From: Fibrobacter sp. UBA4309 | Lineage (GTDB): Bacteria > Fibrobacterota > Fibrobacteria > Fibrobacterales > Fibrobacteraceae | Direction of reading: 5' to 3' | NCBI RefSeq assembly: GCF_002395745.1 | Contig: NZ_DGUN01000051.1 | Location: 131,454-195,453, forward strand | Length of the DNA: 64,000 nt | Translations under genes and position numbers: made by a program | Part shown: positions 1-9,800 of the stretch, piece after piece | Layout: each line of letters starts with the position of its first letter | Position numbering within the stretch: the first letter of the stretch is position 1 | The notes under the pieces: generated by a model | Databases searched by the model: none | Seen by the model: only the letters and a program-made list of their open reading frames with translations | What the model was told of the DNA's origin: nothing

Positions 1-330
1 CTTGTAGGCGATTTCGGCCTGCGTGAGCGTCGCCTTGAGTTTCGACTTGTCGAGTTCGGCGATGACCTGGCCTTTCTTGACGCCGGAATTGAAATCCACG
101 TAAATCTTGGAGATGTCGCCCGAAACCTGCGTACCCACTTCCACCTGGTCTACGGGATCGAGCGTTCCCGTCGCCGAGATCGTGGTAGAAATCGTCATCT
201 GCTTTACTGCCGAACTGACATAAGCCCCCGGAACATCGTCAACGCTTTCCGAAAAAAAGAAATGCTTGACGCCGAAGGCAATGGCGGCAAGGACTGCGAC
301 AATAACGATGAATTTCAGCAACTTTTTCAT
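1..330 (-). CDS. RND/ABC efflux periplasmic adaptor (MacA/HlyD family), N-terminal part
   Basis: Reading the reverse strand from an ATG at 330 gives 110 codons that run off the window edge, so only the N-terminus is present. Residues 5-22 form one hydrophobic segment after two lysines (inner-membrane anchor or signal). The stretch around residues 50-95 (TGTLDPVDQVEVGTQVSG, then KKGQVIAELD) is the first half of the split biotinyl-lipoyl domain of membrane-fusion proteins such as MacA. Such proteins link an inner-membrane pump to an outer-membrane channel, and a MacB-type ABC permease would be expected beyond the window edge. It is divergent from the CDF exporter gene. The family is clear; the transported substrate is not. 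Confidence 0.85.
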   Translation of the reverse strand, partial: MKKLLKFIVIVAVLAAIAFGVKHFFFSESVDDVPGAYVSSAVKQMTISTTISATGTLDPVDQVEVGTQVSGDISKIYVDFNSGVKKGQVIAELDKSKLKATLTQAEIAYK

Positions 331-457
331 AAATCAGACCCAAAAAATAAAAAGTATTTCCGGCTTTTTCGAATATTTGGATGCACATGGGCGGAGTTTG
401 GTTGCAAATTGTTATATTACACGTGACAACAAGCACCTGTTTACCGACCTCTCCCCC

Positions 458-1387
458 ATGACCCGAATCCTGAAAAAAGACGATTCTTCCGAAGTCCGGC
501 ACGTCACGCTGGTAGGGCTTGCCTGGAACGCCGCACTGTCGGCGGGCAAGTTCTTCGCGGGTTATTTCGGCGGGTCGCAGGCATTGGTGGCGGACGCCAT
601 CCACAGCGCGTCGGATTTCACCACGGACATCGCAATCATCGTGGGTTCCAAGTTCTGGAACGCGCCCCCCGATGCGGACCACCCTTACGGGCACCGCCGT
701 TTCGAGACGCTCATCTCGGTGGGCATCGGGCTTGCCGTATGCGCCGTAGGTATCGGGCTCGGCTACAACGCCATCGTGGCCCTGAACGAGGGCAAGGCAA
801 GCAAACCCGAATGGATTGCGGGAGTCATGGCCGCGCTTTCCATCATTATCAAGGAAGCGCTTTTCCGCTACACACGCGCCAAGGGACGTTCCATCCGCAG
901 CGAGGCCGTAGAGGCGAACGCGTGGCATCACAGGAGCGACGCCTACAGCTCCATCCCGGTGCTGATAGCCATCCTATTCGGAATATTCTTTCCTAATCTC
1001 TGGTTCGCCGATTCGGTGGGAGCGATTATCGTATCGGTATTCATCGTGCATTCCGGTTTCGAGATAGCCTGGCCCGGCATACACCGCGTCGCCGACGAGG
1101 GCGCCTCCGAGGAGGTGGCCCAGAAGCTGAAAGGCATCGCCCTCGCCTGCCCGAACGTCATCAGCATCCACGGGTTCCGTACCCGCTATGTAGGCAGCGA
1201 CCTTCACGTGGACTTGCACGTGGTCGTCCCGGCCGACATGTCACTCCTCGAGGCGCACGACCTCGCCGAGGAGGTGGAACAGAAGCTCATCGACAGCGGC
1301 GAGAACGTCGTAGATGCGCTCGTGCATATCGACCCCTATAGCGAAGAACGCGCAAAACGCGGCGAGACCAAGACCATCGAACGGTAG
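458..1387 (+). CDS. Cation diffusion facilitator (CDF) family divalent metal exporter
   Basis: A 309-residue protein of normal CDF length with about six transmembrane segments followed by a cytoplasmic C-terminal ferredoxin-like domain (from about residue 215). The metal site shows as H49xxxD53 in TM2 and a matching HHRSD in TM5, giving HD-HD coordination, which in characterised CDF proteins is associated with Zn(II). The predicted role is proton-driven export of Zn or another divalent cation across the inner membrane. The ATG at 458 is chosen because the family's N-terminus begins shortly after it. An open frame extends upstream to 266, but that part overlaps the divergent adaptor gene and has no family similarity. 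No clear Shine-Dalgarno precedes the ATG. A TATATT at 413-418 could be the -10 box. Confidence 0.93.
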   Translation: MTRILKKDDSSEVRHVTLVGLAWNAALSAGKFFAGYFGGSQALVADAIHSASDFTTDIAIIVGSKFWNAPPDADHPYGHRRFETLISVGIGLAVCAVGIGLGYNAIVALNEGKASKPEWIAGVMAALSIIIKEALFRYTRAKGRSIRSEAVEANAWHHRSDAYSSIPVLIAILFGIFFPNLWFADSVGAIIVSVFIVHSGFEIAWPGIHRVADEGASEEVAQKLKGIALACPNVISIHGFRTRYVGSDLHVDLHVVVPADMSLLEAHDLAEEVEQKLIDSGENVVDALVHIDPYSEERAKRGETKTIER

Positions 1388-1494
1388 CGGCCAACATCAC
1401 TTGTACTATTCCAAAGTGGTATTTGACGGGGCGTCCTTTTGCCCCGTTCCTTGTTTATATTAGAAAAGTTGAACGTGAACGAAGGGGCTCTCCC

Positions 1495-2325
1495 ATGGTG
1501 GTTGACGAAGTATACAAGATGAATAACGGGGAAAAGATTCCCAAGCTGGCCCTGGGGACATGGCAGATTTCCGACGAAGACGCTGAATTCGCCGTCCAGA
1601 CAGCCATCGAGGCGGGATATAGGCATATCGACACGGCTATCGCCTACGACAACGAGGCCGGTGTCGGCCGTGGCATCAAGACCGCCATAAACCACCTCGG
1701 AGTCACCCGCGAAAAGATTTTCGTGACCACCAAGATTCCCGCCGAAGAAAAAACTTACGGCGGAGCGATTCGCTGCATCAACGAATCCATCGAACGCCTG
1801 GACAGCTTCTATACCGACCTGATGCTTATCCACGCGCCCAAACCGTGGGACGAGATGTGGAAACCCGGCAAGAACTACTTTGCCGAAAACCTGCAGGTAT
1901 GGAAGGCATTGGAAGAGGCCTGTACCGCAGGCAACTGCAGGAGCATCGGCGTATCGAATTTCGATATAGACGACCTTAAGAACATCATGGACGAGTGTTC
2001 CATTATGCCCGCAGTAAACCAGGTGGAAATCCATATCGGGCATATTCCCTACGAGCTTGTTGAATTCTGCGAACAGAACGGCATATTGCTCGAGGCCTAT
2101 TCGCCCAATGCGCACGGGCGCCTGGCAAACGTCCCCGTCATTTGCCAGATGGCCGACAAGTACGATGTTTCTGTACCGCAGCTGGCAAGCAGGTTCATAC
2201 TGCAGCTGGGAATGCTCCCCTTGCCCAAATCGGTCCATGGCGACCGAATTCTCCAGAACGCCGATCTCGATTTCGAAATCATGCCTGCCGACATGGCGGA
2301 ACTTCTCGAAATCGACGGTCTCTAG
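1495..2325 (+). CDS. Aldo/keto reductase (NADPH-dependent)
   Basis: A 276-residue single-domain (beta/alpha)8 enzyme of the aldo/keto reductase family, close to the 2,5-diketo-gluconate reductase/YvgN type. All four catalytic residues are visible: D46 and Y51 (HIDTAIAY), K80 (VTTKIP) and H113 (LMLIHAP). The GVSNFD signature near residue 150 and the C-terminal LPKSVH NADP-binding motif are also present. It reduces an aldehyde or ketone with NADPH; the physiological substrate cannot be told. The ATG at 1495 follows an AAGGGG Shine-Dalgarno, and a TTTATATTAG promoter-like stretch lies about 35 bases upstream. Transcription is monocistronic or continues into the peptidase gene. Confidence 0.92.
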   Translation: MVVDEVYKMNNGEKIPKLALGTWQISDEDAEFAVQTAIEAGYRHIDTAIAYDNEAGVGRGIKTAINHLGVTREKIFVTTKIPAEEKTYGGAIRCINESIERLDSFYTDLMLIHAPKPWDEMWKPGKNYFAENLQVWKALEEACTAGNCRSIGVSNFDIDDLKNIMDECSIMPAVNQVEIHIGHIPYELVEFCEQNGILLEAYSPNAHGRLANVPVICQMADKYDVSVPQLASRFILQLGMLPLPKSVHGDRILQNADLDFEIMPADMAELLEIDGL

Positions 2326-2339
2326 AGCCTAAAATTGTG

Positions 2340-2347
2340 TAAATTTA
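2340..2347 (+). promoter_or_regulatory. TAnnTTTR -10 element, 4 bases before the M16 peptidase start
   Basis: TAAATTTA ends four bases before the ATG at 2352. No Shine-Dalgarno fits in between, so a transcript from this element would be nearly leaderless. The same motif precedes several other genes here. Confidence 0.45.
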
Positions 2348-2351
2348 CCAC

Positions 2352-3803
2352 ATGAAAAAAATCGCCGCCTTAGTCGCCGCGAGCCTGTGGTGCGCACCGC
2401 TCCATGCCGCCGTCGACCTGAATGTCCACAAGGAAGTCCTGCCTAACGGGCTGACTGTCTTGCTGCACCCGAACAAGCAGGCGCCAACCGTGAGTTGCCG
2501 CCTCTTCTACGTCACCGGTTCCGTACACGAGGTTCCCGGCAAGTCCGGACTCGCCCATATCTTGGAACACGAACTTTTCAAGGGAACCAAGAAGGTCGGC
2601 ATCCAGGACAGCGTCGCCGACGCTCGCTTCATGGCGGTCCAAGATAGCCTGCAGGCGTTGATCCGCCCCGCAAAACTCGCGGGCGACAGCGCGCTTGTCA
2701 AGAAGCTCACCGCCGAACACGATTCCGTGCTCAACGAACACCGCAAGATTTTCGTGAAGGACGAACTGTGGAGCGCCTACCAGGCGGCGGGCGGCACGGG
2801 CCTGAACGCGTTCACGAGCGACCTCATGACCGCCTATATCGTGACCCTCCCGAAAAACAAGGTGGAACTGTTCATGTGGCTGGAATCGGACCGCATGCAG
2901 AACGCCGTATTGCGCGAGTTCTATTCCGAACGCGACGTGGTGCGCGAGGAACGCCGCATGCGCTACGACGACAAGCCGACCGGACGCTATTACGAAAGCC
3001 TGAATTCCCTTATCTACGAAGCATTCCCCTACCGGGTGCCCACCATCGGCTGGCCTAGCGACATCGCGAACCTGACCCGCGAAATGGCAGAGGAACATTA
3101 CCGCAAGTACTACAAGCCACGTAACGCCATCCTGGTGTTGGCGGGCGATCTGGAAGTCGCACCGACCATGGAAATGGTCAAGAAGTATTTCGGGAGCATC
3201 CCGGCAGGCGAAGCATTCCCTCCGCTTACGATTCGCGACCCGGAACAGGCAGGAGAAAAGCGGCTGACCGTAACGCGCCCCGATGCGCCCAACCTCTTCA
3301 CGCTGGTGTTCAAAACACCTGAAGTCGGCGACAGGAGCCTGTACGCGCTCGACATAGCCGAAGGCGTGCTGAACGGACGTTCAGGCAGGCTCTACAAGCG
3401 CCTTGTGGAGCAGGAAAAGCTCGCCGTGAGCGTGGGAGCAAGCAACAGCCCGAACAAGTACGTTTCCGAGTTTTCTATACAGGTAAACATGAGGCCCGAC
3501 GCCGACGTGGCCAAGGTCGAGAAGATAGTCTGGGAAGAACTCGAGAAACTGAAAACCGAAATTGCGAGCGAACGTGAGTTCCAGAAGGTCAAGAACCGCG
3601 CCTACGCTGGACTGGTACGCAGCCTGACCGACATGGAAAACGTCGCGACGATGCTCGCCTACTACGAGATGTTCGGTGATTACAAGATATTCCTGAACTG
3701 GGCCAACGAACTCGACAAGGTCACCGCCGCCGAGGTACAGGCCGCCGCCAAGAAAACCTTTGTACGCGAAAAAAGCGTTGCCGGGTTCCTGCTGAAGAAA
3801 TAG
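2352..3803 (+). CDS. Secreted M16-family zinc metallopeptidase
   Basis: A 483-residue protein with a typical signal peptide (about residues 1-20, ending LHAA). It carries the inverted zinc motif HILEH at residues 69-73 and, about 75-80 residues further on, the acidic helix with further glutamates (RDVVREERR). The second half is the structurally similar M16_C domain. This matches the two-domain M16B (PqqL/YmxG-like) form, here with active-site residues intact. It probably degrades peptides in the periplasm or at the surface. Many bacteria pair an active and an inactive M16B subunit, but no partner gene is adjacent. The start is fixed by the signal peptide; the promoter element is immediately upstream. 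Confidence 0.93.
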   Translation: MKKIAALVAASLWCAPLHAAVDLNVHKEVLPNGLTVLLHPNKQAPTVSCRLFYVTGSVHEVPGKSGLAHILEHELFKGTKKVGIQDSVADARFMAVQDSLQALIRPAKLAGDSALVKKLTAEHDSVLNEHRKIFVKDELWSAYQAAGGTGLNAFTSDLMTAYIVTLPKNKVELFMWLESDRMQNAVLREFYSERDVVREERRMRYDDKPTGRYYESLNSLIYEAFPYRVPTIGWPSDIANLTREMAEEHYRKYYKPRNAILVLAGDLEVAPTMEMVKKYFGSIPAGEAFPPLTIRDPEQAGEKRLTVTRPDAPNLFTLVFKTPEVGDRSLYALDIAEGVLNGRSGRLYKRLVEQEKLAVSVGASNSPNKYVSEFSIQVNMRPDADVAKVEKIVWEELEKLKTEIASEREFQKVKNRAYAGLVRSLTDMENVATMLAYYEMFGDYKIFLNWANELDKVTAAEVQAAAKKTFVREKSVAGFLLKK

Positions 3804-3833
3804 CGGAAACAACCCATTACTGAAAACAGAAAA

Positions 3834-3851
3834 GCTCCCCTGCGGGGGAGC
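3834..3851 (-). terminator. Terminator of the minor-pilin operon (possibly bidirectional)
   Basis: Seven-base stem GCTCCCC/GGGGAGC with loop TGCG, placed between two convergent genes. On the reverse strand it is followed by TTTTCTGTTTTC, so it best serves the pilin operon. Confidence 0.75.
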
Positions 3852-3870
3852 ATGTTTAGTTATTTTAAAT

Positions 3871-6800
3871 CTAGTTGCAGTTTGGTTTTCCAACTGTAAC
3901 CGAAGACCCGTCATTTCGTCCTGTAGCAGTCTGAATATAATAGCCACCATCAACGGGGTCAGGATAATCGTTACAGCACATTTGCGAATAACCCGAATAT
4001 GATTTTCCATTTATTACATAAGTAGCAGGAGTATTGATATATGCAATAGAAGTTGCAAAATAGCACTTTCCATCGGTATTGAAGGATCCCGTCGTAGTAG
4101 GAGAGCATCCCGTTGGTGCATGGCAATCTCCAGAGGGTTCATCTCCACCTCCTCCGCCAGGATTATCACCACCAGATCCGCTACCAGAACCAGAGCCACT
4201 ACCACAAGGGTTGCTAGAGGACGTATTATTGATAGTGAAGTTGCAATAAACGCGATCACCACCAGCAGGAGATCCATCATGTATGACTTCAAGATAATAA
4301 CCTTCATCCACTTTATCTACGCCATAATTCTTTATTTCAGTTTCCGAATGAGTGCCAACTATCGGCGTTCCATTTATTTTTATACTTGAGCATACATGAT
4401 CTATTCTTAACTTGGCATTTTCGTTATCAATATAATAACAGTGTTTGAGAGCTTGATACTCATTCGCTCCTGATGCCGTCAGCTCTATTGTTGAACAATC
4501 ACTACATGTACAGCCACAAACATCTTCAGTGGAGCTACTCGAACTATACGTCACACTAAAAGTGCAGGCATCCGTTGTATGTCCACCACCATCAGTCATC
4601 GTCAAGGAGTAACCAATCGTTCCGGACGGGTTTGTCGCATTAAACGTAATGTCTCCACCAGTGTAACTTCCAGTCGCATTGGTAACAGCGGCGCCAGTTG
4701 TCGTTGCAGCAACCGTATATGTACAACCATCGCAATGTTCAACAGTCAGATTGCCATAGGGAATCGTTATCTCGACTGAAGTTGCAGTCTCCTTATCGTC
4801 TATAGCGATACTACTGCAAGAAAGCGTTACATTTTCTTTCGCGGTCACCGTTTCGGTGCAATACGCTGTATCGCTTCCGTTGTAATACAAGCTATAAGTA
4901 CCAGCGTCCAAGTTATCAACCGATATACTCGTACCGCAAGTACTTGACGACGAAACAGGATCTGTCACGCCATCTTTTTTCAAGATCCAGCTATCGCAGT
5001 GAGTCACGTTGGAAACAGAGAACGTTGCCGACTCATTGGAGTATATGGAGCTCTTGTTAACAGAACATGTTCCGGTAGGTTTTCCGACGGGTCGCTCGTA
5101 AGTCCCACAATCCGCCTGGCCATCAGTCCCATACAGAACAGACAGAACTATCGTCCCTCCTTCTGCAACAACAATATCTCTATTAAGATCCAAAGTGGTC
5201 TCCACTTCATCTCCATTTATCGCCAGAGTTTGCGACCACAAAACATTCCCCAAAACGTCCGTTTGAACGATGGCAACAGAAACTTCTACCGCTTCGTAAT
5301 TTGAACTCGTGGCAGAAATACTCAACGTGTTCCCAGATATACTGCAGCTCGCCGTAGCTTCCACAGCGGCAAGGACCTCAAATTCATCTGTAGTACAGCT
5401 GGCATACTCACCACCAGTGCTATTTGTCGCCTTGACCGTATAGCTATAAGTTCCGGTAGTCAATCTATCTGATTTCGTATTGACTTCGGGCTTCCAGGTT
5501 CCTCCCGTTACAGGAGTTTTTCCATTACCATATCCAACTTCCGTGATATCACTTGTCAGCGAAACAGAGTAATAGCACCCTGTACTCGGGCAGTTCTCAA
5601 ACGAATAAGTCAATGTTGGAACACCAAGCCCCTGAATCACAGTCTTTTCGTTTTCCGGAATGCTACAATCTATCGTCATTTTCTTGTATTCTTCGGTAGT
5701 AGCATCGCACGAAGCAACTCCTTCACTAGTGAACTGCGCCTCCTCATCATCGTAAGCGCTCACCGTGAATTTATATTGCAAGGTACTGGTTCCCGTATGC
5801 AAGTGTTCCTCGAACGGCTGGTCCGTATTGTCCGGCACTTCAAAACGCCCGCTTTCGTTGCAGCTGACAAAAGTTCCGGGAACCGCGATATCGTTCGAGT
5901 TCGCCGTTATCTTACATTTTTTCGCATTTTGGACATTATTTATCGGAGCGTGGACAACCCATTTATGCGAATTCTTGTCGAACTCAGCCGAGCAGTTGCC
6001 AAAACTCACCGCCTTGGCGCAACTGCTCTTAATCTCATTTAACGTATAAGTCGAAGAGCCCGTCAACTTCACCTTTTTCACCTTTTCCGGATCAAAGCCA
6101 AATTGACCGGACATTTCGTCCACATCCAACGAAGCATTGCTGTTGGAGATGTACCTTGCAGGCGATTCGATGCCGTTCACATCGACAAGTACGACCTTGA
6201 TGTCCGCATTATCGGCCAATTCCGTAAAAGAAAACTCCAGTGACGCTTCCCGCAAATTGTAAGTACGAGTTCCTTCAATTACTTCCTCATTCAACCCCAA
6301 ATAACGAGTCGAGTTCAAAAGGACCTCGTTCCTGGAACACGCGGTCAATTCGCCCACATTGAACAGGCCGCAATTGGCAAACAGTTCTATACTGGTGTTC
6401 TCCATATTCGGGCACGTTGCCGTCACGGAACCGTTACGGACAAAACCGTTCTTGTCTTCATGCAGATACCCATGAGGACCATTTTCTTTGAATTTGAATT
6501 TCTTTTCCAAGAGCTTCAGGCCATCCTTCTTGTCATTTGTCCGATTGTAATAGCCGTCGGAACTTTGCGTCGCGCAAGATCCCGTAAGATCTCCCGTCCC
6601 GTGACTGTGATAGTAATCGGAAGGCATGTCGCAACCATTGTAGAAGAAATCTCCTACACTGCAACTTGCCGTATTCTCAAACCAGCTAGAATACCCGATC
6701 CAAGGCGCAACATCCTTTTCCAAGGGAACTCGGCCGCCAAGATACTTTGCGGCAAACGAGCAGCTTATCGACGGATAATCGAAACAGGCTTCATTATTGA

Positions 6801-9800
6801 AATCAGTTGTTCTCCAGCCAATATCATGAATCTGGAATTCCGGATTGGACAGCTTGAAACCGACGTACTGGTGATCGACATCATTCAGCACTCCGTAGTT
6901 CCAATCAGACGATAGGTTAAACTGATGGGTATATACACCGCCGGTACCCCCGACCAATTCAACATTCAGGTTTACCTTGTCCAGCGTAATTTTCACATTC
7001 ATTGCTGCATCAGGAGTCACCGAGAAAGAATTGCCGCCGGCATTCTTCAGCTGGCTCTCGATACATTTATTGGTGTTGGCAATACGCGGAGAATTCACGC
7101 CCGTCGAATAGCACACGCGCGCATACGCCTTGTTGTCGTTCTTCCCGTAGATATTGACCATAAGGTATTCGCCCACAGTCTTGTTCGACCTGAAGACAAA
7201 GCCATCGTTCAACATATCCTTTTCACGACCGACCGGGATCCTCGCCGTCTTTATTCTGGCGGTCAAGATTCCATTGGGGCCTGCAACATTGCGATGCATA
7301 ATGAAGGCCACTTTCCCGCTATTGTCGTTACTCAAATACCCGCTAGACGCCGACGGCATGGGCCATGTAGAATTGTCCGCAAACACCATCAACCATTTGG
7401 CATTGTCAGCCTTCAATCCGCTCGCCACCGCGCAACGGGAATTATTGTTCCCGCATTTGTCAATGCACTCTTCCGCCTTGGTAGAAGGATAGCTCATGCA
7501 TTCTTCGGCCATATGGTCGAACGAAGAGTAGAAACAGTGGTCATCGCGTTCATTGAAATGGGCCTTGTAGGATTGAGCAGAACCCATCACGAACTCAATC
7601 GTCGGCGAAACGTTATTAACCCAGTTACAATCAGAGGAATGGCAAGTCCAGTAATTGAAGCGGTCGTCTCCCGTCGCGTTCGCCACGACCTTCACATACG
7701 TTCCGACAGGAATCGAATAGTCGCAACTGACGGCCGTACACTCGTCATACGATTCGTATTCCGCCGATTCTGTATTTTTCGTGTACACCATCAGTTTACT
7801 GGCTTTTGCGCCTTCTTTTTCAAGGTGCAGCCCGAAGCTTCTCTTTTTGAGCGACGCGTACAAAATGTAGGGACTGTTGGGGTTTTCCCCATCATCCTTC
7901 GCCCCCACAATGGAATTGTTCAAATCCGGCTTGTACAAGACGCACTTACTATCATCGTACGAGAGAGCCCTAAGCTGGATGGGATTGTTACTGCTGTTAC
8001 CCGACGGACATTTCCACTGTTCGTTAGCCATGCCTTCTTCTGTCGTACAATTCGGCCAGGCCTCAATCCATATGGCGGGGCCCAAATCTCCACAATCTTC
8101 TTCGTTCGCAGCGGTCGCATACTTTGAATTCGCCCCCGTGCAATTATCGGGATAGGTTTCGCAATACTTCGCTATGCTTTCACGCTTGATAGTTGCAGAA
8201 CCCGTAATGCTATACGTCTTGGTCGCATTCCCTACAATGCTACAACCTTCCGGTGATTGCAAAGCGAATATAACAGAACCCGCCTGCGCTCCAGCATCTG
8301 TCTGGACCGTGAACAAGGGCACCGTCTGGTTCGAGGCACCCGCAGTTCCGCTATATACAAAGACGTGTCCACCGGACCCTGGTTTTTCTTCAAAATTTGG
8401 TGTTGCATCAATCTTCGAAATCGTCCAGCCCGTAAGGCCGTTGTTCATTATATAAACTTCAACCTTAATATTCTGCTGTTCCGCACCGTCAATCGCCGGA
8501 ATAAGGAGGTTTACCGTACTGGAGCTAGAAGAGGTCGGTTGAATGAACACTGAAGCGGGGCTTTCAAAGGAAACACGGGCATCTCCCGAGGCTTCTCCCG
8601 TCACCGCAACAAAGAAATACGTCCTAAAGCTTCCTTCCGTATAGGTACAGACATAGCTCTTGCCCTTTCGAATTACATCCGGCTGGGAAGCAAGCGCCGT
8701 TGTCGGAGAGGGACCGCCGTTTGCACACGAAGTAGTGCCGTTTCCTTCAACATGAGCGCCATTAAGAGGCATGACCGAGAAATAATCCGTCAACTTGCCG
8801 ACAGCATCTTCATTCAAGTAGACGATTCGGGGCAATGCCACAATGGACTGCGCTACCGGATTGGCGTTGGACACCGCCTCCGTATTGGCATACTCGGATT
8901 CCACTTCTATGTGCAGTTGCGCTCCGGTAGCAATATGGTAGGAATCATGACCGCCATCAAAAACGACTTCATTGTCTATCACGATACTAGAGCTGGAACC
9001 GGTAGCCCCATCACCACAAGTTTCTGCCGATGACGGGCAAATGATCTTACTAGAAGTGAGATCGTTAAGAAAAGCCTGGTTAAAGTTAACCGTCGGAGCA
9101 TCACCGGACGAGAAGGAATGTACTTTTGCACAATTTGCCGAAGACATATAGAACGAGCCCGTCCAGGCACCGCCCGAAGAACTGATTTTTGTAATATCCT
9201 TTTCGGAATAGATGAAATAATTGAAACGAGAGCCATTGTTCTGATCAATTTCTCCAGCCCCGTTGGGCAAATAAAGGAAAACATAGGCGTCAGTCGCCGT
9301 CGGAGGCAACTTGACTTTATCTAGCTTAGATGTGCTATTCGGCTCTTCGTCCACATAAAAGATATATTTTCCTCTAATTTCCTTTGACGCATTCGCCAAT
9401 AGCTTGTTCATCCAAGCCGCATTTGCCTTGACCACCAGATAGCCATTATACTTTTGACTTTCTGGCGTAGTAGAAGAACAACTGTTCAATAAATCAATTC
9501 CGTTACCATTGTTCAAATCAGCATTTGTATTTGCGATGAGATTGGTAACACATTCGCTTATTTTTGTCCCGAAAGATTCCTTGGCATTTTTCAGCAAGTC
9601 CGCCAAAGTTTCCTTGGCAGAGGCACCATGCCCACATTTGGTCGTAGGCTTGTTAAAATAATTGTCGCAGAAATCCTTTATCTCAGTATTGCAGGTAACA
9701 CTGGGAGCACCTGCAACATTCTTGTGCAAGTTTTCCTTTTTAGCCATGGAGGTAAATGCCGTACGCATTGTAGAATATGCCCCCTTACCCGATTGTTTAC

